A DNA stretch of 64,000 nucleotides from Petrolisthes cinctipes (GCA_033782935.1 JAWQEG010002448.1:33928-97927); one strand, 5' to 3'. Numbered from the stretch's first letter, positions 10,479 to 21,073 are shown. Program-made: numbers and translations. Notes: generated from the letters alone by a model not told the origin.

Positions 10479-10648
10479 AAATGGGGGATTAATTTATTTG
10501 TTGGTGAGCTGGAAAGTCTTTGAGTCCTTTAAAATAATATGCCACGAAACAGATCTCCAATCAGTACCATTGAGGGCATCTGTTTTCTGGCACAGTTAGG
10601 AGGAAACAGTAGCCCTTCAATCTGCCAATAACAAAACAGTCTCCTTAA
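10479..10648. mobile_element. FB-A foldback, diverged
   Basis: TTTGTTGGTGAGCTGG, GCCACGAAACAGATCTCC, CATTGAGGGCATCTGTTTTC, AGGAGGAAACAGTAGCC, right end CAGTCTCCTTAA. The left TTAA has become TAAA-like. Confidence 0.8.
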
Positions 10649-10674
10649 ATTTGTCGAATATTACTATTCTGTGT

Positions 10675-11095
10675 TAGAGGAAAGGAAAGTAAGTGCTGTG
10701 AAATGGATGTATGAAGGAAGAAAAATTAGTGTTGTGTAATGGATGCTATAGGGAAGAGAACTTTGTATTATGAATTGAATGTTAGAGGGAAGAGAAGTTA
10801 GTGGTATGAATTGAATGTTAGATGGAAGAGAAGTTAGTGGTATGAATTGAATGTTAGAGGGAAGAGAAGTTAGTGGTATGAATTGAATATTAGAGGGAAG
10901 AGAAGTTAGTGGTATAAAATTGAATGTTAGAGTAAAGAGAAGTTAGTGCTGTGAATTGGATGTTAGAGGGAAGAGAAGTTAGTGGTATAAAATTGAATGT
11001 TAGAGTAAAGAGAAGTTAGTGGTATGAATTGAATGTTAGAAGGAAGAGAAGTTAGTGGTATGAATTGAATGTTAGAGAAAAGAGAAGTGTGAATT
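10675..11095. repeat. 36-bp minisatellite, ~11 units
   Basis: AATTGAATGTTAGAGGGAAG followed by AGAAGTTAGTGGTATG. Units differ by single bases and small indels. Confidence 0.93.
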
Positions 11096-11312
11096 TGATG
11101 GTGTTAACTTTTCGCCACCACGATTTTTCCAGCACCACAAATATCACCTCGTATGTCCCCTTGTCATCCTTTTTATAAGTCTTTTAAAGGTTACATATTT
11201 CCCCTCCGAGTTTACAGCCTCCCTACCCTATTAATTATGGACAACAGGGCTGGGTGATGATGATGGTGATGATGGTGGTAATGATGATGTGACGTGGCAG
11301 AATATTTTTTAT

Positions 11313-11642
11313 TTAAGGGGATCTTATGGTTTTGGTACAGTCACGAGCACTAATAAGTTTACAGCTTTGGTTGAGGCTTTTAGCAGTCCACCAATTCACC
11401 AACGAACTAATTCCAATGGAGATCTTATTGTGTATTCATTAATTAAATTTTACTGTCTCTAGGTATTCGAATCACACTTGGATACTTATTAGTGCTCGTG
11501 ACTGTACATTGGTTTGGTGAGCCTTGATTCCTCCCAAGTATGCCGAATGAACAAAAATAATGGTGTCCTGTATATAGTTTGGTATAGTTTGAAGGAATCA
11601 GTTGCTCCAGATTTACCAACACAATACACTACCATCCCTTAA
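11313..11642 (+). mobile_element. FB-B foldback interrupted by FB-D
   Basis: TTAAGGGGATCTTATGG starts the left arm. TTTTGG stops at 11335, and the arm resumes after the FB-D at CATTGGTTTGGTGAGCC, then GATTCCTCCCAAGTATGCC. The right arm CAGTTGCTCCAGATTTACC ends CATCCCTTAA. Without the insert it is about 160 bp. Confidence 0.88.
11336..11506 (-). mobile_element. FB-D element nested in FB-B
   Basis: TACAGTCACGAGCACTAATA and its complement TATTAGTGCTCGTGACTGTA form the ends. The interior has AGCTTTGGTTGAGGC, ACCAACGAACTAATTCC and GATCTTATTGTG. TA is duplicated at the boundaries. No frame, so it is a non-autonomous element of Tc1/mariner type by its ends (inference). Confidence 0.9.
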
Positions 11643-11785
11643 AAGCCTATGAGAGTTAGGAAGGTTCAACTTGTACCACCAAAACGTCAGAAGGTAAAAA
11701 AGACAATTTATATAAAACCATGAGGGTCATTAATAACAGAAGGGAAAATACAGGAAAAATTGGTGTCTAAATTATCATATTGCTG

Positions 11786-11947
11786 TTAAAGGGGGAAGTT
11801 TAGTGTGGATAAATTTGGTGAAACTGATTCCCAAATTATTCCAAGCAACAGACAAATATGATTATTTTTAAAAATCTGGTCCTGATTCCTGGCATACTTT
11901 GGAGGAATTAATGCGCTCGAATATACCAAAAATGTATTGATCCTTGA
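11786..11947 (-). mobile_element. FB-B foldback
   Basis: TTAAAGGGGGAAGTTTAG, CCAAGCAACAGACAAATATG, CTGGTCCTGATTCCTGGC, TTTGGAGGAATTAATGCGC, GAATATACCAAAAATGTATT. The right TTAA has become TTGA. Confidence 0.83.
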
Positions 11948-12007
11948 AAATGCCAACTGTAATTCACCAAAATGGTTATCAGACCTTAATTGTTCTTCAT
12001 ATCCGAC

Positions 12008-12164
12008 TTAAGGGGAGATTTTCTTGTTGGTGAATTTGAAGGCTACCGATTCCTCCCAACAATACCAGGAAACAGACTACACTAATATTACTAATTCTGT
12101 TCCGTGACATAGTTTGGAGGAGTTAGTAGCCTTCCAATACACCGACAAGAGAATCTCTCCTTAA
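12008..12164 (+). mobile_element. FB-A foldback, complete
   Basis: TTAAGGGGAGATTTTCTTG to CAAGAGAATCTCTCCTTAA, core CCGATTCCTCCCAACAATACC, right GTTTGGAGGAGTTAGTAGCC. Exact TTAA at both ends. Confidence 0.92.
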
Positions 12165-12186
12165 AGACTGTATAAGGCTGGTATTA

Positions 12187-12342
12187 TTAAGGGACCCTGT
12201 GATGTAGTCAGAAAATTGAAGCTAAATGGGTCCTTCAAATATTGCCACGAAAAACCACATATCTGGAAGGAGCGTGTTTCGTGAAATAGTCGGGAGGAAA
12301 CAGAAGCACTCCAATTCCCATCCACGATCACAGGGTCCTTAA
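12187..12342 (+). mobile_element. FB-C foldback, complete
   Basis: TTAAGGGACCCTGTGATG, GTCCTTCAAATATTGCCACG, GAGCGTGTTTCGTG, ACGATCACAGGGTCCTTAA. It lies 22 bp after the FB-A element. Confidence 0.92.
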
Positions 12343-12600
12343 ACTACTTCTTCGAGGAAAAGGGTTCTTATTTTGTAGCTCAGTTTCTATTATTTTCGAG
12401 TTCGAAGTGAGACTCTCTCTACTAATGACACGCCGAACTATTTCCAACATTTCCTGAAGCGAAAAGTTCCGGCGCATCTCAGACTCAAATTGCCAGAGAT
12501 AACCGAGAGATTGTAGAGTACCGTATACCTGATTGCCGGAGAAGAATACTTGCAAGATGTGTAATGTGAAGCGAAGAAGAGCTTGTCGTTTTGTTGATAA
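12343..12600 (-). other. unique segment, weak coding candidate
   Basis: After the FB-C element the sequence is non-repetitive and less AT-rich. The minus strand reads open from about 12555 into the FB-C end. Its product has mixed composition, with a stretch including SEMRRNFSLQEMLEIVRRV near residues 26-45. I recognise no family. Upstream on that strand is a long (CT)n tract, with no convincing promoter or splice site. It may be a fragment of an exon, an old transposon, or chance. Confidence 0.2.
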
Positions 12601-12612
12601 GAGATGCCGATA

Positions 12613-12814
<202 letters not shown>

Positions 12815-12911
12815 TGGTACCCAGAGCCGCCATTAGAGCAACCCACAAATGATTAAGGCGTATTTTTATATGTGTTGCATAGAAAAAAATATTATGATAC
12901 TTCCTCCTCAA

Positions 12912-12913
<2 letters not shown>

Positions 12914-12950
<37 letters not shown>
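12914..12950. repeat. (GT)n microsatellite
   Basis: Uninterrupted GT run of about 37 bp. Confidence 0.95.
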
Positions 12951-12952
<2 letters not shown>

Positions 12953-13071
12953 AACCCCCACGGCATCATAATAATTCTAGAACACTAAATTATATCCCAG
13001 GAGATTATATTCGGCTCAGAGACTCGAATAATAATTGGTGACGAGTGTGTTCTGAGAGTGTGCATAACTTG

Positions 13072-13232
13072 TTAAGGAGACTGTCTTGTTGGTATGTTAG
13101 AAGGCTACTAATTACTCCTAACTATGCCAGAAAACAGACTCCCTCAGTGGTATTAGTAGGGGATCTGTTTCGTGGTATATCTTGGAGGAATCAGAGACCT
13201 TCCAATTTACTTATAAACAAATATCCCCTTAA
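13072..13232 (+). mobile_element. FB-A foldback, complete
   Basis: TTAAGGAGACTGTCTTGTTG, GGCTACTAATTACTCC, CTATGCCAGAAAACAGAC, GGGGATCTGTTTCGTGG, right tip AATATCCCCTTAA. Confidence 0.9.
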
Positions 13233-13324
13233 TTCAGTTTACAGTCGCGATGCCAGCTTTTCTATAACACCTCTTGCCTAAATCTCGTATAAGTAATTCA
13301 ATATACAACTCGTGTTAAATTCTC

Positions 13325-13486
13325 TTAAGGGGGAAATTCTATGTTGATAAATCTGGAGCAACTGAATCTTCCAAACTATTCCAAGCAACAGAACACTATT
13401 ATTTTTTACTCTTCTGGTCCTGTTTCCTAGCATACTTTGGAGGAATTAAGGCACTCCAATGTAACAAAAAGGAATCACCACCTTAA
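13325..13486 (-). mobile_element. FB-B foldback, complete
   Basis: TTAAGGGGGAAATTCTATG, AAATCTGGAGCAACTGAATC, CCAAGCAACAGAAC, CTGGTCCTGTTTCC, GGCACTCCAATGTAAC, right tip CACCTTAA. Confidence 0.9.
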
Positions 13487-13554
13487 GAAGTCTTGTCCGA
13501 CACACGATGCATGTCTTATGGATCAAAATATTACAAGGGAAATGTAATTGGGGC

Positions 13555-13582
13555 ATTGATGATGATGATGATGATGATGAGG
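13555..13582. repeat. (GAT)n microsatellite
   Basis: About nine GAT units. Confidence 0.9.
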
Positions 13583-13715
13583 GGGATGAATTATAAGGTG
13601 GTTTGTTAACAGTTAAGAAAATCTGTCCCCGTCATAAAAGGCGAAGCGGAAGGTTCATATACAGATCAGTAACTTCTAGGTTCAAATACAGATCAGTAAC
13701 TTGTACAGGTGTCGA

Positions 13716-14190
13716 GGGATGGATGGATGGATGGATGGATGGATGGATGGGGGGAGGGAGGGAGGGAGGGATGGAGGGATGGATGGATGGATGGATGGAT
13801 GGAAGGAATGAAGTAGGGAGAGAAGGAATGATAGAGGGATGGATGGTTGGAGGTATTGAGTGGGGGATGGAGGGAAGGAATGAAGTAGGGAGAGAAGGAA
13901 GGATGGAGGGAGGGATGGATGGATGGATGGAGATATTGAGGGATGGATGGAAGGAAGGAATGAAGTGGGGAGAGAAGGAATGAAGTAGGGAGAGAAGGAA
14001 GAAATAAAGGATAGAGGGTTGGATGGAGGTATTGAGGGAAGGAAGGAAGTAGGGAGAGAAGGAGGGATGGATGGATGGAGGTATTGAGGGATGGATAGAG
14101 GGATGGATGGAGGTATTGAGGGATGGATAGAGGGATGGATGGAAGGATGGAGGGTTGGATGGAAGGATGGAAGGAGAGATAGAGGGCCAG
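13716..14190. repeat. (GGAT)n-based minisatellite
   Basis: GGAT runs alternate with longer units containing GGAGGTATTGAGGGATGG and GAATGAAGTAGGGAGAGAAGG. A 23-bp duplication (AGATCAGTAACTT twice, 13663-13705) precedes it. The HPSIHPS and MDGWMDG frames are translated repeat. Confidence 0.95.
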
Positions 14191-14317
14191 GAACAGCGTC
14201 CATCTTCGTCCACCCCACCATTTTTAAGGCTCCATCCTTCCTTCAACTCTCTTCTATATTTTATTTGGCTATTTTGTCGCTGGGTCGTTCTGTCCATCAA
14301 TTAAGAGCTATACGGTG

Positions 14318-14472
14318 CAGTAGTATAGTGTAAGTAAATCTGAAGCAAATAATTCCTCCAAACTATTCCAAGCAACAGGCCACCATAATTTTTGTCAATC
14401 TGGTCCTGTTTCCTGGCATATTGTGGAGGAATCAAGACGCTCTAATGTACCAATAATACACAACCACATTAA
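14318..14472 (-). mobile_element. FB-B foldback, left tip eroded
   Basis: GTAAATCTGAAGCAAATAATTC, CCAAGCAACAGGCCACCAT, CTGGTCCTGTTTCCTGGC, GTGGAGGAATCAAGACGC, TCTAATGTACC, right end CCACATTAA. Confidence 0.82.
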
Positions 14473-14531
14473 TACAAACACATGGTCGTCTCCCGTGTAA
14501 TATTGACGTGTGTAAGGTTATTATTTTTTCA

Positions 14532-14699
14532 TTAAGGGGAGAACCTCTATTTGATAATTTGGAGGGCTACTGATTCCTCCAAACCATCCCTGGAAACGAA
14601 TGACCTCAGTATTACTAATAGGAAAGGATCTGTTTCGTAACATGGATTTTAGGATTCAGTAGAGCTCATAATTGTTTACCATCGTGTTTCTCCTTTTAA
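14532..14699 (+). mobile_element. FB-A foldback, subfamily 2
   Basis: TTAAGGGGAGAACCTC, GGCTACTGATTCCTCC, CCATCCCTGGAAACGAATG, GATCTGTTTCGTAACATGG, TTTAGGATTCAGTAGAGCTC, TCCTTTTAA. CCTGGAAACGAATG and TAGAGCTCATA also occur in the copy at 15139, which defines a subfamily. Confidence 0.85.
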
Positions 14700-14830
14700 T
14701 TAATACTAGAACAGAATGGGATAATTTTCCATTTACCACTAACGTCTATTGTTCCTGGGAAAGGTAATGACGATGACCGGTGCGATGGCTCCGTAGACTT
14801 TATATGTAGCCATCGTACTAACAACTACAG

Positions 14831-14992
14831 TACAGTCACAAGCACTAACAAGTATCCAGGTGTGCTTCGAATACCTAGAGACAGTAAATAAATAAATACA
14901 CAATAAGATCTCCATTGGAATATGTTCGTTGGTGAATTGGACTGGTCAAAGCTTCAACCAAAGCTATATATTTACTAGTGCTCGTGACTGTA
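14831..14992 (+). mobile_element. FB-D element, complete
   Basis: TACAGTCACAAGCACTAAC to AGTGCTCGTGACTGTA, interior CCAGGTGTGCTTCGAATACC and CAAAGCTTCAACCAAAGC. It is preceded by CTACAG, so the left boundary reads TACAGTACAGTC. Confidence 0.9.
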
Positions 14993-15002
14993 CCTTCATT
15001 AC

Positions 15003-15043
15003 ATTGTACATACATACATATATACATACATACATACATACAT
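15003..15043. repeat. (ACAT)n microsatellite
   Basis: ACAT tetranucleotides with one TATATA interruption, starting about 10 bp after FB-D. Confidence 0.92.
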
Positions 15044-15138
15044 CACTCTTCCTACATACTGACTGCAATGTATATATGTCATTTAAATAAGAAATGAAAA
15101 TCGGTAACAAAATACATGAACTTATAGAAGGTATATAA

Positions 15139-15290
15139 TTAAGAGGGTAATTGTTTTATACTCAGTGATATGGAAGGCTACTGATTCCTCCAAAATATCC
15201 CTGGAAACGAATGTCCTCAATGTTACTAATAGGGGATTTGTTTCGTAGGATAGATTTTAGGATTTTTTAGAGCTTATATTTACTGCTTCT
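15139..15290 (+). mobile_element. FB-A foldback, subfamily 2, right tip lost
   Basis: TTAAGAGGGTAATTG, GGAAGGCTACTGATTCC, ATCCCTGGAAACGAATGTCC, GGGATTTGTTTCGTAGG, TTTAGGATTTTTTAGAGC. The right terminus cannot be aligned. Confidence 0.75.
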
Positions 15291-15454
15291 TTCAAACTGT
15301 GCTATTGAGAGGGTTGTCATGGCAGCAGTGTATATATATAGAGACTTTTCAGGGCAAATGTACAAGGAAAAATATCAATACCAATACATTTAATCAGAGA
15401 GCAAGCAGATGAGGCCTTGAGAGATAGATACTGTAGATGCAGAGACAATCATCC

Positions 15455-15609
15455 TTAAGCACCCTGTGATCGTGTATGAGAATTGGTGGCTTCTGATTCC
15501 TCCTGACTATGCCACGAAACAATCTCCTTCCATATAGGTGGTGTTTCGTGGTAAGCTTTGAAGGACTCATTTACCTCCAATTTTCTGACTACATCACAGG
15601 GTCCCTTAA
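15455..15609 (-). mobile_element. FB-C foldback, complete
   Basis: TTAAGCACCCTGTGATCGTG, TTCTGATTCCTCCTGAC, GCCACGAAACAATCTCC, GTGTTTCGTGGTAAGC, CATCACAGGGTCCCTTAA. Confidence 0.93.
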
Positions 15610-15849
15610 CGTTATACAGTGCACTAGTATTCTCCCATATCGAGTCATTTAATGCATAATGGAGATGTTATTGTATACCCTTTTGCTATCAGAGGTATAT
15701 TTATTTATGTAGTGTATAATTTTAATACTAGACGTGTGCCATTCGTCCGCCAGAGGGCAAAGATTATTCAGAGTCGAGGTGATTATAGAGCTGTGATTGT
15801 TTTAATCTCTATTGCGTCAGTGAATGAAAAGGAAAGCTAGAATCAAGGA

Positions 15850-16212
15850 TACACAGACAGGAAAAGAAATGAAAGACTGAGAAGACGTGAGGAGGAGGAG
15901 AGAAATGAGATAGAGACAGTGGGGTACTCTAGGTGAGGGGCAGGAAAATGAATAGAAAGGAAAAGAGAAATGAGATAGAGACAAAAGGGCACTAGAAATG
16001 AGTGGGGAAGGGTATAGTAAGGAAGACAGAAATGAGATAGAGAGTATAGAAAGGAAGAGAGAAACTAGATAGAGACAGAGGGGCACTAGAGATGAGTAGA
16101 GGGGGAGGGTAAATAGGAAAGAAGACAGAAATGAAATAGAGACAGAGGGGCACTAGAAATAAGGAGGGGGGAGGGTATATTAAGGAAGACAGAAATGAGA
16201 TAGAGAGTTGTG
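15850..16212. repeat. purine-rich minisatellite, ~100-bp units
   Basis: GAAATGAGATAGAGACAG, GGGGCACTAGAAATGAG and TAAGGAAGACAGAAATGAG recur three to four times. Confidence 0.88.
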
Positions 16213-16673
16213 AGGTGCATATGTCACGTCCTAGTCCAGAAAACCTCATCTAAAATTGTATCATCGCTGAGACAATTATTTAACCATATTATACAATCAC
16301 TCCTTATCTTAATAACTCTATTATAACTCTACTGGCATAATCTATTGGTCATGGTAAACGCGTCGGTCTAGTATATATTCCTCCTGAGAGCGACAAGGCA
16401 AGGAGGTATTGTGTTGATGGTCTGCTACTACTGCTGCTGCTGCGGTGGTCCATTGATTGTCTTACTGACTTCATCAAATGCTAAGAGACGAGACGAGTGT
16501 TTGTTTATCAGGTACAGTCACGGTCTATGCTATATACTTACACCTCCTGGATTCTCACCCCCGTCCCACACTGCCGTAGCGAATCCCACGAGGCCAGCAA
16601 GGATAGAGACTCGGGATAGGAATGAAAAGTGTACAATAATAATTAGACGGGGCCGGTGACTAGGGTGGTAGGA
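16213..16673. other. unique spacer with short (CTG)n
   Basis: Includes CTGCTACTACTGCTGCTG at about 16420 and a relatively GC-rich stretch 16540-16665 with no repeat match. An 82-residue + frame at 16411-16659 has no recognisable domain. Not called as a gene. Confidence 0.35.
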
Positions 16674-16850
16674 ACTCACTCATGATGTTACACTGAGGAC
16701 GTTAAGATTCTTCTCCTTCTCCTCCTCCTCCTCCTCCTCCTCATTCCCCTTCCCCTCCTCTTTCTTCCCACCCGTTCTTCCCACTCCTCCCTCTTCTTCT
16801 TTCTCGTCCCCTCCTCTTTAGTTACCAGCATTTACTTACAGCTTATCTCT
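16674..16850 (+). repeat. dispersed repeat P, copy 1
   Basis: 5' block ACTCATGATGTTACACTGAG and GTTAAGATTCTTCTCC. The core is almost pure pyrimidine (16700-16818) and includes CTTCCCACCCG. 3' block TTTAGTTACCAGCATTTAC then TTACAGCTTATCTC. Blocks match P2, P6 and P7. Confidence 0.8.
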
Positions 16851-17563
16851 TTACCTCGCATTATTCCTTACAAGACGAGGGGGTTTTCTGTGGCATTTAT
16901 ATCGTCTGGCATTTGTATAAGCATCTTTACCTCGGACCTGAATCACTGTTCCTGCAAAAACCTCAACTGCAATACATTTTTATTTATATTATATTATATT
17001 TTTATTCTTATCTTATTTACTTACTTCTGAAATATACATCGCCTGAAATTCGTCTGAGTAAAGGAAAGAGCAACACTCGTCACAAATCATCTTGGAAAAT
17101 TATGCTGATAAACATTGCAATAGTTGACGATTAATCCCAACTTGATCATTTATTTTTATTAGTGTCAATGTCACTTTTCGTAAACGTTTTCTGTCTGACT
17201 AACACCAGAGAATTTTATGTTGGCGAAGAACTGTTATACGCACATAAAAAGATATGACAAACTTCAATTAACACATTTCTTAGCAGCGCCACCTTATAAC
17301 TTTATGCTATATATAAATACACACACACAAATGGTGGAAAAACCGGAGTCTAATAAGTCCTTGGATGGAGCAAAGCTTTTTTTTCTTCATGCATGCACAA
17401 ATTGACTCTCGCTATTAAAAACGTTTGGTTCTCAGTTTCATTTTGCGGCTCCTATTATGAATCAATCAATCAACTAATCCTCAATTTCATATAACTCTGA
17501 TAGCAATGAATTAGTCGAGAAGCATAAATATAAAGGTATCCTCACTCATGGTCTCTTTTTTCC
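16851..17563. other. AT-rich spacer, nothing recognised
   Basis: About 700 bp without repeat family membership. Two + frames of 62-73 residues are AT-rich and featureless. Confidence 0.45.
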
Positions 17564-17724
17564 TTAATTACAGTGATGGTAAATCTGGAACAACTGATTC
17601 CTCCAAATTATTGTAGGCATCAGGCCACCATTATATTTGTTAATCTGGTCCTGCTTCCTGGTATATACTTTGGAGGATTCAAGACGCTCCAATGTACCAA
17701 AAGTGTATTTATTACCCCCATAAT
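17564..17724 (-). mobile_element. FB-B foldback
   Basis: TTAATTACAGTGATGG, AAATCTGGAACAACTGATTCC, CAGGCCACCATTATATTTG, CTGGTCCTGCTTCC, CAAGACGCTCCAATGTACC, right end TTACCCCCATAAT. Confidence 0.87.
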
Positions 17725-17772
17725 ATTGACGAGTGGCATAACATGACCCTAAGTGTTGTGTCTCCAAAATAA

Positions 17773-17886
17773 ACAATCAATCCATCAATCAATCCATTAC
17801 TCACTCACTTATTCACTTATCCAATCAATCAATCACTCACTCACTCACTCACTTACTCACTCAATAAATCAATCAATCAATCAATC
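17773..17886. repeat. (AATC)n/(ACTC)n tetranucleotide tract
   Basis: AATCAATC and CACTCACT runs intermingled. Confidence 0.9.
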
Positions 17887-18057
17887 TGTGAAGGATTTTG
17901 AAGACATTGGCAGGAAGGAGGCTATAACTATCCACTCATAAGTATACATGAATCCTACAACTTCCTCACCCCGTCAAAATAATATATATATAGTTATAAA
18001 AAATATTATAATACTTAGCATTATTCTCCTACTTGGCAATTCGTCTGGTTGGTATAA

Positions 18058-18217
18058 TTAAGAACCCACGTGATGTAGTAAGAAAATTGGGGGTTAGTGA
18101 ATCCTTCCTTCAAGCATTGCCACGAAACACTACCTACATTGAAGGAGCTTGTTTCGTGACATAGATAGGAGGAATCAGAAGCCACCAGGTCTCATACACG
18201 ATCACAGGGTCCCTTAA
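18058..18217 (+). mobile_element. FB-C foldback, first of three in tandem
   Basis: TTAAGAACCCACGTGATG, GCCACGAAACACTACC, GAGCTTGTTTCGTGAC, GATCACAGGGTCCCTTAA. The closing TTAA (18214-18217) is also the opening TTAA of the next element. Confidence 0.92.
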
Positions 18218-18384
18218 GGGGGTATAGTGCTATGTTGGTAAATCTGGAGCAAATGATTCTTCCAAACTATTCCAGGCAACAACAGGACCACATTACATTT
18301 TGTCAATCTGGTTGTGTTTCCAGGCATACTTTGGAGAGGAATCAAGGCACTCTAATGTACCAAAAGTATATATTATCCCTTTAC
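18214..18384 (-). mobile_element. FB-B foldback, middle of three in tandem
   Basis: TTAAGGGGGTATAGTGC, AAATCTGGAGCAAATGATTC, CCAGGCAACAACAGGACC, TTTGGAGAGGAATCAAGGC, CTAATGTACCAAAAGTATA, then CCCTTTAC, a decayed TTAA shared with the next element. Confidence 0.92.
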
Positions 18385-18538
18385 GGGCCCTGTGATCGTG
18401 TATGAAAATTGGAGGCTTCTGATTCCTCCTGACCATGCCACGAATCAAGCTCCTTCCATATATGTGGTGTTGTTTCGTGGCAATATTTGAAGGACTCATT
18501 TATCTCCAATTTTCTGACTACACCACAGGGCCCCTTAA
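18381..18538 (-). mobile_element. FB-C foldback, last of three in tandem
   Basis: TTACGGGCCCTGTGATCG, GCTTCTGATTCCTCCTGACC, TTGTTTCGTGGCAATATTTG, CACCACAGGGCCCCTTAA. Opposite orientation to the first FB-C. Confidence 0.92.
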
Positions 18539-18860
18539 TTAATGTTTATACAGCAAATAGTAGAATAAACAACATCTTTCTCTCCCATTAAACTAAAAAT
18601 ATTAGCATTATTACTCTACTGAAATTCACCTCTGGGTAATTGTATTGTTTATGTGCTAATAATCTATATCTTGGTAATTTCTTTCACATTTATAAATCTA
18701 AGTAATGTCTGTAGATATGCTTGCTTCTGCTTTTTTTTTATAAGTATAGCCCCATCATTCTTCTTTTACATAATGAAACCAAAGATAATAATATATCCAT
18801 CTTTCTTTTCCACATTCTCATATATTTCCTCATCTGACAATAGGTTTTATAAGACGATTA
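18539..18860. other. AT-rich spacer, nothing recognised
   Basis: About 320 bp between the element cluster and the long GT tract. No motif seen. Confidence 0.45.
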
Positions 18861-19046
<186 letters not shown>

Positions 19047-19197
19047 GCTTAAGATATTATAAGTTATTAGTATGCTTCGCTTGAGTACACATTAATAATA
19101 ACCATCACAACTACTGATATAAATAATTTTGAGTTAGGAAATACAAAATGAGTAGGAACCTTATTGAAGATGTGTCGCCACTGCTTCTTCATGCAGG

Positions 19198-19373
19198 TTA
19201 AGGGGATAATACCTTATACTTTTGGTACATTGGAGCTCCTTGATTCCTCCCAAGTATATGCCAGGAAACAGGACGAGATTAAAAAAAATAAATAATGGTG
19301 GCCGGTTGCTTGAGGTAGTCTGGAGGAATCAGTCGCATCAAATTTACCAACACTGTAATAATTATCTTCTTAA
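19198..19373 (+). mobile_element. FB-B foldback, complete
   Basis: TTAAGGGGATAATACC, CTTTTGGTACATTGGAGC (intact TA site), CAAGTATATGCCAGGAAAC, GGTGGCCGGTTGCTTGAGG, ATTTACCAACACTG, CTTCTTAA. Confidence 0.9.
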
Positions 19374-19439
19374 ATATGTTTCCCACTCAATTCAGTCTCC
19401 TACTTTTACACATCAGGACAAAATTATTTATCACAGATA

Positions 19440-19690
19440 CTGAGGCAAAAAATTAAATATCCCAGATGCTGAGGCGAAAATTAAATATCCCAGATGCTGA
19501 GGCGAAAAATTAATTATCCCAGATTCTGAGGCGAAAAATTAATTATCCCAGATTTTGAGGCGAAAAATAAATAATTATCACAGATGCTGAGGAGATAAAT
19601 TAATTAGCCCAGATGCTGAGGCGAAAAATTAATTATCCCAGATTCTGAGGCGAAAAATAAATTATCCCAGATGCTGAGGCGAAAAATTTA
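19440..19690. repeat. ~31-bp minisatellite, eight units
   Basis: CAGATGCTGAGGCGAAAAAT followed by TAATTATCC. Mostly point variants. Confidence 0.94.
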
Positions 19691-20249
19691 CCAAGTGGAA
19701 ATATTATCCCTGTATAGATGTTCACTCACCTGTCGACGTGTGGGTGTGCTCACTGCTCACTCAAGATCTGGGGAAAAAAATGATATCATAGAGTTACACA
19801 ATATTGACTCAAGTAAAGAATGATTAGAAATACATCTCTGCTATAATGAATGAATAAACGAAATGCTAAATGTATATTCTTTTCAACTAGTGAATGCCAA
19901 TTGGTTCACGTGAAAAAGAAGGAACATAATTGCCGACATCCGTCTTAAATATGGTCTGTTTTCAAGTTGAAGAAGCTGTCAAATTATCGTCGGATTGGAG
20001 GCAATTAAATTCTATATATTTTGATACAAAACTGGTTCCCTTTTCATGGTTGGCATTTTACGCAATCAGTAGCCTTTAAAATGCCGACTCTATCACAGAT
20101 TCTTTAAAAAATAAAATTTTAATATGCCCCAGGCTCTAAAAGGTAAAACATTGATCTATTTCCAGAGAAATATTTTATAAATATTCTACCACAACTGGGA
20201 TATTGTAATTTCAGCAAAGATTATAAGAATATTCCTACTTAAGAAACTC
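19691..20249. other. spacer with possible very old foldback remnant
   Basis: Mostly unrecognised. GGATTGGAGGCAATTAAATTC at about 19994 and CAATCAGTAGCCTTTAAAATG at about 20063 resemble FB-A arms but are too diverged for a firm call. Confidence 0.3.
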
Positions 20250-20375
20250 GAAAATAATTTTTCTTTTACCAAGAGAATCCTACAATTAACTGATCCAACT
20301 AAATATAAGACTCTGTGCCATGGTTTGGAGGAATCAGTAGCGTCCAGTTGACTTTACATTTTTCGTAGACAAAAG
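20250..20375. mobile_element. FB-A remnant
   Basis: GACTCTGTGCCATGGTTTGG and AGGAATCAGTAGCGTCC keep the right inner arm. The left arm and termini are largely lost. Confidence 0.4.
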
Positions 20376-20598
20376 GTTAATTTACTTTTAAGTTATTTGT
20401 GATCTCCATCAAAAAATATTCTTTTACTCAATAAGATGATTAGTATCAACTGACACCTTACATGATTTTCTAGGACCAACTCAAGACGATTTAAATAGTT
20501 AGAGATGTCCGTATGTGGATGAATGTGAGTGACTGGAAGTACGTGAGATATCGATGACTGAGTATGTGATAATAGTGGTTGAAAGTTCCAGAGTTTAG

Positions 20599-20706
20599 TT
20601 AAGAAAAAAGACGGGCGCCCTCATTGGTACTAATAAGGGACCTGATTCGTGGCATAATTTGGAATCAGAAACCTTCCAATTCACCAACAAAAAAATCTCT
20701 CCTTCA
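20599..20706 (+). mobile_element. FB-A, left arm deleted
   Basis: A TTAA at 20599 is followed within a few bases by the loop (CGCCCTCATTGGTACTAATA), GGACCTGATTCGTGGC, then AACCTTCCAATTCACC and AACAAAAAAATCTCTCC. The left arm is missing. Confidence 0.7.
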
Positions 20707-20851
20707 GCTAATTTCTTGCCTTTAGGTTTTATCTTACTCAATACAGAAAAAAGAATAAATGACAACCGAAGCTCATGAAAACAATATTAATTCTTACCTA
20801 ATACATATACACTCATATTTTACTTGCACTTTCTACTTGCTCAACTGTACA

Positions 20852-21071
20852 TGCAGCCACAATCAAATAACCACCAACAATTTCCTTCCATCGTGCAAAT
20901 AAGTCAGTATCATATCAAAATATAATCATACAACAACACCTTACGTCAACTCAAACCCCTCAATTATTATTATTATGAGGTGCTGCAAAATCATACACGT
21001 GTTGTTCTTTATTACCAAGATATTTACTACGATGGAAGGAAAGTGTCGGTGGTTATTTGATTGTGGCTGTA
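20852..21071 (-). mobile_element. FB-E element, complete
   Basis: GCAGCCACAATCAAATAACC to GGTTATTTGATTGTGGCTGTA. Interior CCTTCCATCGTGCAAATAAG, TATTATGAGGTGCTGC, CGTGTTGTTCTTTATTACC. The first TA has become TG. Confidence 0.88.
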
Positions 21072-21073
21072 CA

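Noticed and set aside
13603..14300. Long Pro/Ser/His and Met/Asp/Gly/Trp frames
   Set aside because: Translated (GGAT)n minisatellite on both strands.
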